From the NCBI RefSeq assembly GCF_000372865.1, contig NZ_KB889965.1, positions 3,741,786 to 3,805,785 of the forward strand: a stretch of 64,000 bases of DNA, written 5' to 3'. How positions within the stretch are numbered: position 1 is the first letter of the stretch; the number at the start of each line of letters is the position of its first letter. This stretch comes from Methylosarcina fibrata AML-C10 (GTDB lineage: Bacteria; Pseudomonadota; Gammaproteobacteria; Methylococcales; Methylomonadaceae). Shown here piece by piece: positions 18,078-26,857 of this stretch. Position numbers and translations under genes: made by a program. The notes under the pieces were generated by a model that was given only the letters and a program-made list of their open reading frames with translations, ran no database searches and was not told the origin of the DNA.

Positions 18078-19280
18078 ATGAGCGAATACAAACGAATTTT
18101 ATTGGGCGTCAGCGGCGGCATTGCCGCGTACAAGTCGGCGGAGCTGGTTCGCCTGATCCGTAAACGGGGAGCCGAGGTGCGTGTGGTAATGACGGCTTCG
18201 GCGATGCAATTCGTAAGCCCCTTGACTTTTCAGGCCTTGTCGGGGAATGCGGTGCAGACCGACCTGCTCGATGCCGAAAGCGAAAACGCGATGGACCACA
18301 TTTCCCTGGCGCGTTGGGCCGACGCCATGGTCATTGCGCCGGCGACGGCCAACGTCATCGCGAAACTGAGCCACGGCCTGGCCGACGATTTGCTGAGCAC
18401 GCTGTATCTGGCGGCGACCGTGCCGGTTTACATCGCGCCGGCGATGAATCAGGCGATGTGGGCCAAGCCGGTGACGCAGAACAATATCGCCACATTGAGG
18501 CAGCACGGCGTTCAGGTCATAGGCCCCGAACCGGGCGAGCAGGCCTGCGGCGAAACCGGGCTGGGACGCATGTCGGAGCCTTCCGACATTTGCGCCCGGC
18601 TGTTCGCAGGACTCGCGGTACGCTGCCTGGAGGGACTGAACGTATTGATCAGCGCCGGTCCTACCCGCGAACCGCTGGATCCTGTCCGTTACCTCAGCAA
18701 CCGAAGTTCGGGCAAAATGGGCTATGCGCTGGCGGAAGCAGCCAGAAACGCCGGGGCTGCCGTGACGCTGGTCAGCGGTCCGGTCTCCCTGGCGCCGCCG
18801 GCCCACGTAGAAACGGTCCGGGTCGAAACGGCGGCGCAAATGTACGAGGCCGTGCTGACCAGGGCGGAAGCCTCGGATATCTATATCGGCGCGGCGGCGG
18901 TCGCCGATTATACACCCGCCGTGACGCAGCCGGGGAAAATCAAGAAAGAAGGCGAGCAAACTCATCTGATTCTGCAAAAAACCGGAGATATCCTGGCCGC
19001 CGTCGCGGCGCTCGGCCGACGTCCTTTTACCGTCGGGTTTGCCGCCGAAACCGATGATCTGAAGGCTTACGCAAGAGACAAGCTGGCGCGAAAAAACCTC
19101 GACATGATTGCGGCCAACTGGGTAGGGCGCGGTTCGGGCGGTTTCGAGAGCGAACAAAACGCCCTGGAGGTGTTCTGGAAAGACGGCAAAAAAAGTCTGG
19201 CGATGACCGGCAAGCCGCGTCTGGCGGAACAGCTCATCGAATTGATTGCCGAGCGAAGAGCCGTCACGGGCCGGAAATGA
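18078..19280 (+). CDS. coaBC: Bifunctional phosphopantothenoylcysteine decarboxylase / ligase
   Basis: Two steps of coenzyme A synthesis in one 400-residue protein. The N-terminal flavin-dependent CoaC decarboxylase (about 1-185) shows GVSGGIAAYKSAELVRLIRK, the catalytic His in MDHISLARWAD, APAMNQAMW, and the substrate-recognition clamp ACGETGLGRMSEP with its catalytic Cys. The C-terminal CoaB synthetase begins at about residue 190 (LISAGPTREPLDPVRYLSNR) and contains the AAVADYTP and KIKK elements. Start ATG at 18078. The next + gene is 126 nt away, so it is likely monocistronic. Confidence 0.95.
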   Translation: MSEYKRILLGVSGGIAAYKSAELVRLIRKRGAEVRVVMTASAMQFVSPLTFQALSGNAVQTDLLDAESENAMDHISLARWADAMVIAPATANVIAKLSHGLADDLLSTLYLAATVPVYIAPAMNQAMWAKPVTQNNIATLRQHGVQVIGPEPGEQACGETGLGRMSEPSDICARLFAGLAVRCLEGLNVLISAGPTREPLDPVRYLSNRSSGKMGYALAEAARNAGAAVTLVSGPVSLAPPAHVETVRVETAAQMYEAVLTRAEASDIYIGAAAVADYTPAVTQPGKIKKEGEQTHLILQKTGDILAAVAALGRRPFTVGFAAETDDLKAYARDKLARKNLDMIAANWVGRGSGGFESEQNALEVFWKDGKKSLAMTGKPRLAEQLIELIAERRAVTGRK

Positions 19281-19406
19281 CCGGGCGGCCCACCGTTTCC
19301 TCTTTCTGTTCACTAACCGATTGCTTTTTGCGGACCTTTTGACCGGCTGTACGGGTCTTATGACTATCAATTCATCTGATCACGGTCGGGAATGGGGAGG
19401 TGTCGT

Positions 19407-21542
19407 ATGCACACGACTGACGAGGTTACCACGGTATGGCCGGGCAAACCTTATCCATTGGGCGCTACCTGGGAGGGCGAGGGAGTCAACTTTGCCCTGT
19501 TTTCCGAGCATGCCGAAAAAGTGGAGCTTTGCCTGTTCGACGGCAAGGGGCGGCACGAAATCCAGCGCATCCGGATGCTGGAGCAAACCGACCAGATCTG
19601 GCATTGCTATCTGCCCGAGGCAAGGCCGGGCTGGCTCTACGGCTATCGAGTCCATGGCCCGTACGATCCGTCCGCCGGAGCTCGCTTCAATCCCCATAAA
19701 TTGCTGCTCGACCCGTACGCCAAAGCGATTGTCGGGACGTTGCGATGGAGCGACGCATTATTCGGCTATACCATCGGAAGCAAAAAAGAAGACTTGTCCT
19801 TCGACCGGCGCGACAGCGCTTCCAGCATGCCGAAATGCCAGGTCGTCAATCCGGCGTTCGCCTGGAAATACGACCGGCCGCCGCAAATTCCCTGGCACGA
19901 CACCGTTATTTACGAACTGCATGTCAAAGGGTTCACCCAATGCCATCCCGAGGTTCCCGCCAAACTGCGCGGCACTTACGCCGGTCTGGCGACAGAGCCC
20001 GCGCTCGACCATTTGCGGCGGCTCGGGGTGACCGCGGTCGAACTCATGCCCATCCATACCTTCATACACGACCGCTATCTGGTGGACAAGAGCCTGCGGA
20101 ATTATTGGGGGTATAGCTCGATCGGCTTTTTCGCTCCGGAAAGTCAGTATGCTTACGGCGAACCGGTCAGCGAGTTTAAAAGCCTGGTCAGCGCGCTTCA
20201 TCACGCCGGCATCGAGGTGATTCTGGACGTGGTATACAACCATACCGCCGAAGGCAATCAATTGGGCCCGACGTTTTCCTTTCGCGGCATCGACAATGCG
20301 GCTTATTACAATCTGGTGTCCGACAATCCCCGCTATTACATGGATTACACGGGTTGCGGCAACACCTTCAACATGACCCATCCCAAAGTTCTGCAGCTCA
20401 TCATGGACAGCCTGCGGTACTGGGTTCTGGAAATGCGCGTGGACGGTTTTCGCTTCGATCTGGCCTCGTCGCTTGCCCGGGAATTGCACGCGGTGAACCG
20501 TCTCGGCGCCTTTTTCGACATCATCGGGCAGGATCCCGTGCTGTCGCAGGTCAAGCTGATCGCCGAACCCTGGGATCTGGGCGAGGGAGGCTATCAGGTC
20601 GGCAACTTTCCGATCGGCTGGGCCGAGTGGAACGATCGCTACCGCGATGGAGTTCGCGCTTACTGGAAGGGAGAAGGGGGGCAGATCAGCGACCTCGCCT
20701 ACCGGCTGACCGGTTCCAGCGATCTGTACGGGAAAAGCGGCCGAAAGCCTTATTCCAGCATCAACTTCGTAACTTCGCACGACGGGTTTACCCTGCACGA
20801 TCTGGTGTCCTACAACGAAAAACACAACGAAGCCAACCTGGAAAACAATCAAGACGGCTCCAATAACTCGATCTCCTGGAATTGCGGCGAGGAAGGGCCT
20901 ACCGACAATGCCGACGTCCAAAGCCTGCGCGCCCGGCAGAAGCGCAACTTTTTGAGTACGCTGCTGCTGTCTCAGGGCGTGCCCATGCTGTTGGCCGGAG
21001 ATGAAACGGGACGGACGCAGCAAGGCAACAACAACGCTTATTGTCAGGACAATGAAATCAGTTGGTTGAACTGGAAGTTGCAGGCCGAGGACCGGGAACT
21101 GTTGTCTTTCGTACAGAAGCTGGTCCGCCTGCGCAAGCAGCATCCTGTTTTCCGGAGGAAACATTTCTTCGAAGGCAGGCCGATCAAAGGAGCGGAGATC
21201 AAGGACATCGTCTGGCTCAATCCGTCGGGTCAGGAAATGAGCGAAGACGAATGGAATCAATCGTTTGCCCGTTGCCTGGGTGTTTATCTGTCGGGCGAGG
21301 CGCTGGATGAGCGGGACGAGCGCAATCTACCGGTGCGGGACGACAGCTTTTTGCTGCTGCTGAATGCGCATGACGGTGAAATTGCCTTTACCCTTCCTGC
21401 TGACCCGGCCGACGGACGCTGGCGCCGGGTACTGGATACCGCCGAGCCGAATGCGGCGGGTGGCGATTATGCAGCCGGCGAACAGTACAGACTCCACGGC
21501 CGATCGACGGCCTTGTTTACCCAGGATGTGTCCGGACAATGA
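19407..21542 (+). CDS. glgX: Glycogen debranching enzyme GlgX
   Basis: GH13 isoamylase-type enzyme hydrolysing alpha-1,6 branches of phosphorylase-limit glycogen. It has 711 residues: an N-terminal CBM48-like domain (about 8-110; YPLGATWEGEGVNFALFSEH), then the catalytic barrel with VILDVVYNHTAEG, the nucleophile region MRVDGFRFDLAS (Asp near 349), the acid LIAEPWDLGEGG, and NFVTSHDGFTLHDLVSYN. ATG at 19407 follows a GGGGAGGTG ribosome site; an upstream in-frame start at 19392 would include that site and is rejected. With pgm it suggests a glycogen store. Confidence 0.94.
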   Translation: MHTTDEVTTVWPGKPYPLGATWEGEGVNFALFSEHAEKVELCLFDGKGRHEIQRIRMLEQTDQIWHCYLPEARPGWLYGYRVHGPYDPSAGARFNPHKLLLDPYAKAIVGTLRWSDALFGYTIGSKKEDLSFDRRDSASSMPKCQVVNPAFAWKYDRPPQIPWHDTVIYELHVKGFTQCHPEVPAKLRGTYAGLATEPALDHLRRLGVTAVELMPIHTFIHDRYLVDKSLRNYWGYSSIGFFAPESQYAYGEPVSEFKSLVSALHHAGIEVILDVVYNHTAEGNQLGPTFSFRGIDNAAYYNLVSDNPRYYMDYTGCGNTFNMTHPKVLQLIMDSLRYWVLEMRVDGFRFDLASSLARELHAVNRLGAFFDIIGQDPVLSQVKLIAEPWDLGEGGYQVGNFPIGWAEWNDRYRDGVRAYWKGEGGQISDLAYRLTGSSDLYGKSGRKPYSSINFVTSHDGFTLHDLVSYNEKHNEANLENNQDGSNNSISWNCGEEGPTDNADVQSLRARQKRNFLSTLLLSQGVPMLLAGDETGRTQQGNNNAYCQDNEISWLNWKLQAEDRELLSFVQKLVRLRKQHPVFRRKHFFEGRPIKGAEIKDIVWLNPSGQEMSEDEWNQSFARCLGVYLSGEALDERDERNLPVRDDSFLLLLNAHDGEIAFTLPADPADGRWRRVLDTAEPNAAGGDYAAGEQYRLHGRSTALFTQDVSGQ

Positions 21543-21633
21543 TTGTCTTCCGGACAAGGAACAGGCAAAAAGCGGACAACAACAAAACCGGAAACTTTTC
21601 CCGCCCGGAAAAAAGAACGGAATCTTCAGTACT

Positions 21634-21816
21634 TCACGAAACCCTAGGCGCGACTCCACCCAGTCCGAATACGTTGAACAGCCAGAGGATCACTGCAACG
21701 ATCACGACAATGTTCAAAATCTGTTTAATGCTGGCCGCCATCGGAATGAAGGAGTTGACCAGCCATAACAAGATGCCCACCACGATCAGGGTGACTACTA
21801 CCGAAATTAAACTCAT
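21634..21816 (-). CDS. Thivi_2564-like small membrane protein
   Basis: A 60-residue hydrophobic protein with two transmembrane segments (SLISVVVTLIVVGILLWLVN and ILNIVVIVAVILWLFNVFGL) joined by a short loop, matching the Thivi_2564 family of small proteobacterial membrane proteins of unknown function. The start at 21816 follows a GGGAGCAAAAAA stretch and gives the family N-terminus. An in-frame extension to 21942 is not conserved in character. It is the last of several small envelope genes on this strand. Confidence 0.75.
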   Translation of the reverse strand: MSLISVVVTLIVVGILLWLVNSFIPMAASIKQILNIVVIVAVILWLFNVFGLGGVAPRVS

Positions 21817-21995
21817 TTTTTTGCTCCCGAATAAAGTGACCGATAAAGCGGAAATACGTAAACTGTCCGTCTTGTCGAACGATGCTACCCTGCCGGTGCC
21901 GGCGCTTCCCAGGCTCTGACCGGGCAGCCGGCTTGCATCCACTTTAAACGCAAGTCATTTTCTGTTACCACCAGGCTGAGACACTGCGATGGCGC

Positions 21996-22334
21996 TCAGC
22001 CGCCACGTATCCAATGTTTGGCCTTGACCTCGGCCGTTGATAGCCGGGGATTTTTTCGATGTTTCCCGTCCGGAATCCAGGAGACTTTTTTCGTGGATTC
22101 GCCTGTTTTTTCGATCCCTTTTTCTCTTCCCGGTCCTGCCGTTTCGGACGACGCGGCCTGTTTTTCCTTTGCCGCTTCCGGTTTCAGTCTTGCCAGGGCA
22201 TTGTCTTCTTCCTGTTCTTCCTGGTCCGTTTGTTGCTCTACCGTTTCCGGCGTCTGTTTTGGCTCACACCCGAAGCCTCCGGGCGGGAAATTCAATAAAA
22301 ACACAATCAACATCAGTTTGTATGCGCTGTTCAT
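21996..22334 (-). CDS. Small putative lipoprotein, charged, function unknown
   Basis: A 112-residue protein. The first 23 residues form a signal sequence ending near GGFGC, an imperfect lipobox. The rest is low-complexity and strongly charged (EQQTDQEEQEEDNALARLKP and similar), with no domain I recognise. The ATG at 22334 is preceded by CAGGAGAAGAAC, a good ribosome site, which argues that the gene is real and starts here rather than at 22394. It lies among other minus-strand envelope genes. Confidence 0.55.
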   Translation of the reverse strand: MNSAYKLMLIVFLLNFPPGGFGCEPKQTPETVEQQTDQEEQEEDNALARLKPEAAKEKQAASSETAGPGREKGIEKTGESTKKVSWIPDGKHRKNPRLSTAEVKAKHWIRGG

Positions 22335-22488
22335 GTTCTTCTCCTGACGGCGTCGACCGTTCGTTACCGATGAATAGCTTTCCTGGAACGTCAAAAATAA
22401 AAGTCTTTCCGAAATGCTCTGACCGATCCGGGTTAAGTGACGGCTTCGGTGCCGCGCCTTTCTCGAAAAACAAGATTGGCCTGTTGCG

Positions 22489-22815
22489 TTAGCCGGATCC
22501 TTTCACGATCAGGCGGTTTTTAACTTCACTCACGTTCTCGACCGATCGGGCCAATTCTTCAGCCTTGACGGATGCTTGCGTGGAGCTGACGAAGCCGCTC
22601 AATTGCACGACTCCTGCGTTGGTTTCCACGGTGATCTGAAAATTTCTGAGCTCGGGATCGCCGGCAATCTTCTGCTTCACGGTGGACGTTATGGCGCTGT
22701 CGTGAAGATATTGATTCGAATTCTCCTCAACTGAATTGGCTGCGCAACCAGCCATGCACACTAACAAAAACAAGCTCGTGAAAAAATACCGTAGCCAAAT
22801 CGAGTGCTTTACCAT
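22489..22815 (-). CDS. BON-domain lipoprotein
   Basis: A 108-residue exported protein. A signal peptide with lipobox CMAGC (Cys about 24) is followed by one BON domain: DSAITSTVKQKIAGDPELRN, ITVETNAGVVQLSGFVSSTQ, then KNRLIVKG. BON domains bind phospholipid or envelope surfaces, as in OsmY and DolP, and are often stress-induced. Single-domain architecture is like many small periplasmic BON proteins. The specific function is unknown. Confidence 0.88.
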   Translation of the reverse strand: MVKHSIWLRYFFTSLFLLVCMAGCAANSVEENSNQYLHDSAITSTVKQKIAGDPELRNFQITVETNAGVVQLSGFVSSTQASVKAEELARSVENVSEVKNRLIVKGSG

Positions 22816-22935
22816 TGTCTGATTCCTCGAGAAAGTTAAGGGTCGTTGCTTTATTGGGATCTTTTCATTTTATTTCTGTCCCGTCTTAAGCGTTGAACTC
22901 CAGAAGTCTCCGTCTGCCGGCATCTTGAAAAATTT

Positions 22936-23292
22936 TCAAATTGGCCGGGCTTCATTGTCCCGTTCATTTTCCATAATGAGGTTTTCAAATTCGTGCTGTT
23001 CCAGTCGGCCGTCCTCGCCGGTATCGACCTTGTCGAAATATTTGAGCAAATAGGGATAGTCTTTTTTAAGCTCTTGTTTGGTGACGTAGTGGTCGCCGTT
23101 TTTATCGGCTTCCCGAAAATCCGGGGATCTTTTGGCCTGCCGGTCTTTTTCCGCCACCGCTTTTTTATCTTGAGAGCCGGATTCGGTTTCTTTCGTCCAT
23201 GCCGTCTCAATCATTGCGGCCAGAGCGATGCCGAGCATCAAGACCAGCCCGGACTTTTTCGTCAATTTTGCAAAAGAAGAAAAATTTTTCAT
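22936..23292 (-). CDS. Exported EF-hand protein
   Basis: A 118-residue protein with a hydrophobic N-terminal segment (about 15-30) acting as signal peptide or anchor, then a charged linker and two EF-hand loops: DKNGDHYVTKQEL (canonical positions D-N-D-Y-E mostly kept) and DTGEDGRLEQHEF (slightly shifted, likely weaker). It probably binds Ca2+ in the periplasm. Neighbouring genes are other small envelope proteins on the same strand. Role unknown; the binding is inferred from the loops. Confidence 0.8.
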   Translation of the reverse strand: MKNFSSFAKLTKKSGLVLMLGIALAAMIETAWTKETESGSQDKKAVAEKDRQAKRSPDFREADKNGDHYVTKQELKKDYPYLLKYFDKVDTGEDGRLEQHEFENLIMENERDNEARPI

Positions 23293-23598
23293 TGTTCGTT
23301 TTCTCCATCGGGATCAAACAGGGAGCTTGACGCCCGTTTCCGGCAAACCCACTGCGGCAATCGGTCATTCTTCAGCAGGCCGGGAACGGCATTTATAGAA
23401 AATTTTATTCTTAATCGCGGCCGGTGTCGGTACGCCATCAAACATAAGAAATTTATTTTTTACTATTGGGAGCGATGGCCATAAGAGAGGCGGCCGGTCA
23501 TTCGGAGGAGAGCGGCGAGGCTTCCACCATGGCCGGAGAAAAATCGGAGCTATTTTGTAGAAACGAGGAAACCGGCGATTGACGGGGATGGCCATGAA
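23293..23598. other. Intergenic region without a recognised gene
   Basis: About 300 nt between the EF-hand gene start and the hydrolase stop. It should hold the promoter of the EF-hand gene on the minus strand. I see no convincing ORF or RNA gene. An AT-rich stretch lies around 23398-23465. Confidence 0.5.
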
Positions 23599-24900
23599 TC
23601 AACGGGAAGAGTCCCGTAAGAGCGGCCGGAAAACCTCCAGAATGTTTTGTTTGTTCATCGGATACCACAGATTGCCCAAATGGCCGCCCCGGGGATAAAT
23701 TTTTGCGCGCTTGTCGAAAACGGTTTCCAGAAAGGCGGCATCGTCGTCGGAGATCAAAAAATCGTCCAGATTGTGCATCAGATAAATATTTTTATTTTTC
23801 AGAGTGGTTTCCAGACTTTTTAAAGAGCCGGCCGTGCCCAGCTTGTCCAGGGTCATTGTCCGGTCGTTCACCTGCCTTATTCTGGGAATCAGGCATTTGG
23901 TAATATATTCCATCAGGGTGAAGGAGTGGATTTCTTCAAACCGGTCGTGTCGATGTCCCCAACTGACCGGAGAATTCAAATAGCCCAAATCAAAAGCGAG
24001 ATCGCTGACATAAATGGCCTCGCTGACCGAACGTTGCAGCACGCTTCCGATCAGGTACTGGTATTGCCAGTCCTTGAGTCCGGTCCGCTGGTCCCAATGC
24101 AAAAAATAGTTGGGATCGGAAGGATCGCCGCGCAGCGTTTCAGCCAGCAGGCCGACGGCATAATCCTCGAGCAATTCCAGTTGCCGTTGCGAGTGATTCC
24201 GCTTCTGGCCGGCCATGGAATCGATTTGCCTGACCGCTTTCAGCAGGTCGACCGGAGGATTGATCAACAGATAGGTGGCGATGCCGATTTTTCGTTGCGC
24301 CGCCTCCTGCTGGGCGATAAACGCCGATTCGCGCGCGCCTTCGCTCATGCCCAGAAGACCGATCGAGCTTATGTCGGCCTGCCATTCTTTCCTGACGGCG
24401 GCGAGGGTGAGCTGCATGACGGTATAAAGATCCCGAACGTCTTCCCGGATGAAACCGGGTACGCCCCAGCGGCTGGCCGCCAAGGCGAAATTCCAGTTGA
24501 ACGGGGACGGCAGGGCCAGCACGTGAAATCCGTTTCCTGCCAGAAACTCGGCAATGTACCGGACCGAGCCGGTATAAGCGGAGCTGGATATTCCGGGAAT
24601 GATGAAAATCAGCGGCGCTCGGCCTTTCTGCTGATAAAACCGATAGAGCAGTTTGCCTTTCCCTTCGAGCAGATAGACGTCGTTGCGGCCCTCGTAAACA
24701 GTAATCCTGAGGTCTCTTATATTGCCCGAAGGCATCGATTCGTGTCCCTGCAGCAAGGCGACCGTGGAAGTGGCGACCAGCGGGTCTTTGTAAGGATAGC
24801 GGTAATAGGCGCCGTCCACGATTTGAGAGAAGGCTTCCGGCAGAAAAAAAAGAATGCCCAACAAGAAAGTAGCTACATAAACGGCTTTGGATAATTTCAT
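23599..24900 (-). CDS. Exported alpha/beta hydrolase-fold protein
   Basis: A 433-residue protein with an N-terminal signal sequence (about 1-25; VYVATFLLGILFFLPEAF). The core has an alpha/beta-hydrolase look: PLIFIIPGISSSAYTGS supplies the oxyanion region and LLGMSEGARESAF the nucleophile elbow G-M-S-E-G; a late LMHNLDDFLISDDD and GGHLGNLW could provide the Asp and His of the triad. The substrate cannot be told from sequence. Predicted location is periplasm or envelope. The long gap to sdaA on the other strand contains its promoter. Confidence 0.7.
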   Translation of the reverse strand: MKLSKAVYVATFLLGILFFLPEAFSQIVDGAYYRYPYKDPLVATSTVALLQGHESMPSGNIRDLRITVYEGRNDVYLLEGKGKLLYRFYQQKGRAPLIFIIPGISSSAYTGSVRYIAEFLAGNGFHVLALPSPFNWNFALAASRWGVPGFIREDVRDLYTVMQLTLAAVRKEWQADISSIGLLGMSEGARESAFIAQQEAAQRKIGIATYLLINPPVDLLKAVRQIDSMAGQKRNHSQRQLELLEDYAVGLLAETLRGDPSDPNYFLHWDQRTGLKDWQYQYLIGSVLQRSVSEAIYVSDLAFDLGYLNSPVSWGHRHDRFEEIHSFTLMEYITKCLIPRIRQVNDRTMTLDKLGTAGSLKSLETTLKNKNIYLMHNLDDFLISDDDAAFLETVFDKRAKIYPRGGHLGNLWYPMNKQNILEVFRPLLRDSSR

Positions 24901-25373
24901 GAAAAGCCTCTCCTACCATTTGGCAAGTGATTGTTTTATTGTTCCAGGTCCCTCGGCTTCACCGTCGGCGCGCATCGGATGCCCTTAATCCTGCCGTGCG
25001 TATGCAAAGCGATAAAAAAGGATGAGCTTCGAAATTTTATAAAAGACAGTGAAGTGACAGCGGATTTTGACAAAAGGTTCAGGGCCGAGCTCGAGAGTCC
25101 GTAGCCCTTGAGGCTCGGTTTTTCGGTGGAAGCGGATTCGGAATGAGGTTTTTTCAGACGCCGGAAACTCTCCAGGGACGGGCTGAATAAGGAACGTATT
25201 GACCTGTTAGTGTCTAATCGCTTAGGTTATATAAGGTTTCGCCAGTATTTTCTCCGCGATGGCCGGATTTTAACGTTAGAGCCGACGACTTTCCGAAAAG
25301 CGGTTTTTGCGGTTTTTACCGCCGCGGAGAAAGAAAACGGTACCGGTTCGGCTCCCGTTGACGAGGTTCGGTG
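24901..25373. other. Divergent intergenic region, hydrolase / sdaA
   Basis: 473 nt between two divergent starts. It holds one terminator-like hairpin on the plus strand (25085-25123, listed separately) and, near 25297-25340, GC-rich short repeats. No ORF or known riboswitch motif was recognised. Confidence 0.5.
25085..25123 (+). terminator. Orphan terminator-like hairpin upstream of sdaA
   Basis: CCGAGCTC pairs with GAGGCTCGG (one bulged C), followed directly by TTTTT at 25119-25123. It lies about 250 nt before the sdaA start with no plus-strand gene in front of it, so it may end a short leader or small RNA. Confidence 0.4.
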
Positions 25374-26753
25374 ATGGCAATCAGTGTGTTCGATATTTTT
25401 AAAATAGGGATAGGCCCCTCCAGTTCTCATACCGTAGGCCCGATGCGCGCGGCCGGAGAATTTGCCGTCAAACTGGAACAAACGGGACTCATCGACCGGG
25501 CCGCCCGGATCATGGTCGAGCTGTTCGGATCCCTGGGCGCCACCGGCAAGGGGCACGGCACCGATAAAGCGGTCCTGCTGGGGCTCGAAGGCGAAGCGCC
25601 GGACCGGATCGACCCGGACCTTATACCGGCCAGGCTGGAAGCGATCAGGGCGCAGGGAAGCATCGCCTTGCTGAAACGCTGGCCGGTCGATTTCAATGAA
25701 AAAAGAGACTTTCTGTTTCACCGAAAGGTGTTGCCTTACCATTCGAACGGCATGCGGTTTACCGTCTTCGACTCCGAAGGAACGCCGCTGCTGCAGAAAG
25801 ATTATTATTCGGTCGGCGGCGGCTTTGTCGTCAGCGGAGACACGGCGGCCGCCGATCGCTTGACCGTCGACGATACGGTTTTGCCTTATCCGTTCAAATC
25901 GGCGGCCGAACTGCTGAAATTGTGCGCGGACCACCGGAAACCGGTCAGCGCTCTCATGCTGGACAATGAGCAAGCCTGGTTGAGTGAACGGGAAATCCGG
26001 AACAGGCTGCTGACCGTCTGGCAGGCAATGCAGGCCTGCGTCGAAAGAGGCCTACACGAAGAAGGCATTTTGCCCGGCGGCATGAAGGTGAAGCGCCGCG
26101 CCGCGAATCTGTACCGGCAGCTCACCGGAGCCATACCCCGGCAAACGCCGGGTGTGCCGGTCGGGACGCTGGATTGGGTCAATCTGTTCGCGCTGGCCGT
26201 CAGCGAGGAAAACGCGGCAGGGGGCCGGGTCGTCACCGCGCCGACCAACGGCGCCGCCGGCATTATCCCCGCCGTGTTGCATTATTACTGGAAGTTTTAT
26301 GCCGGAGCCGACGAAGAAGGCGTCATCCGGTTTCTCTTGACGGCCGCGGCGATCGCCATTTTATACAAGGAAAACGCCTCGCTTTCCGGTGCCGAGGTCG
26401 GCTGCCAGGGCGAAATCGGCGTCGCCTGTTCGATGGCGGCCGGCGCCCTGGCGGAAGTTTTGGGAGGCACTCCCGAACAGGTCGAAAATGCGGCCGAAAT
26501 CGGCATGGAACACAATCTGGGCCTGACCTGCGATCCGGTGGGCGGACTGGTACAGGTGCCCTGCATCGAGCGCAATGCGATGGGCGCCGTGAAAGCCATC
26601 AACGCCGCGCGGATTGCGCTGCGCGGCGACGGCACGCATTTCGTGTCGCTGGATAAGGTAATCAAGACCATGCGCGAAACGGGTGCCGACATGAAAACGA
26701 AATACAAGGAAACCTCGCGAGGCGGTTTGGCCGTCAATTTGATTGAGTGCTGA
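25374..26753 (+). CDS. sdaA: L-serine dehydratase (iron-sulfur, single chain)
   Basis: Deaminates L-serine to pyruvate and ammonia using an oxygen-sensitive 4Fe-4S cluster. It has 459 residues with the alpha and beta parts fused, as in E. coli SdaA. Signatures: [20 protein letters not shown] at the start, [20 protein letters not shown] and [18 protein letters not shown], which carry the cluster cysteines. The usual start is ATG at 25374; a GTG one codon earlier is also in frame. In a one-carbon-metabolising host it could drain serine-cycle intermediates, an inference. Confidence 0.94.
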   Translation: MAISVFDIFKIGIGPSSSHTVGPMRAAGEFAVKLEQTGLIDRAARIMVELFGSLGATGKGHGTDKAVLLGLEGEAPDRIDPDLIPARLEAIRAQGSIALLKRWPVDFNEKRDFLFHRKVLPYHSNGMRFTVFDSEGTPLLQKDYYSVGGGFVVSGDTAAADRLTVDDTVLPYPFKSAAELLKLCADHRKPVSALMLDNEQAWLSEREIRNRLLTVWQAMQACVERGLHEEGILPGGMKVKRRAANLYRQLTGAIPRQTPGVPVGTLDWVNLFALAVSEENAAGGRVVTAPTNGAAGIIPAVLHYYWKFYAGADEEGVIRFLLTAAAIAILYKENASLSGAEVGCQGEIGVACSMAAGALAEVLGGTPEQVENAAEIGMEHNLGLTCDPVGGLVQVPCIERNAMGAVKAINAARIALRGDGTHFVSLDKVIKTMRETGADMKTKYKETSRGGLAVNLIEC

Positions 26754-26857
26754 TGCTTCGGATCAGCCTTCCCGGCCGTTTGTCAACTTGAATTTTTTGT
26801 CAGAATCCGCTGGCATGATGGTCCAGCCCCATTATTGAACGATTAATAGGAGTTTGC

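Noticed and set aside
18099-19370. 423-codon open frame antisense to coaBC
   Set aside because: Shadow; coaBC has both catalytic domains on the plus strand.
19758-21260. 500-codon open frame antisense to glgX
   Set aside because: Shadow of glgX; the plus strand has full GH13 motifs.
24901-25373. Glycine or other riboswitch upstream of sdaA
   Set aside because: I could not find the conserved aptamer cores; only a generic hairpin is visible.
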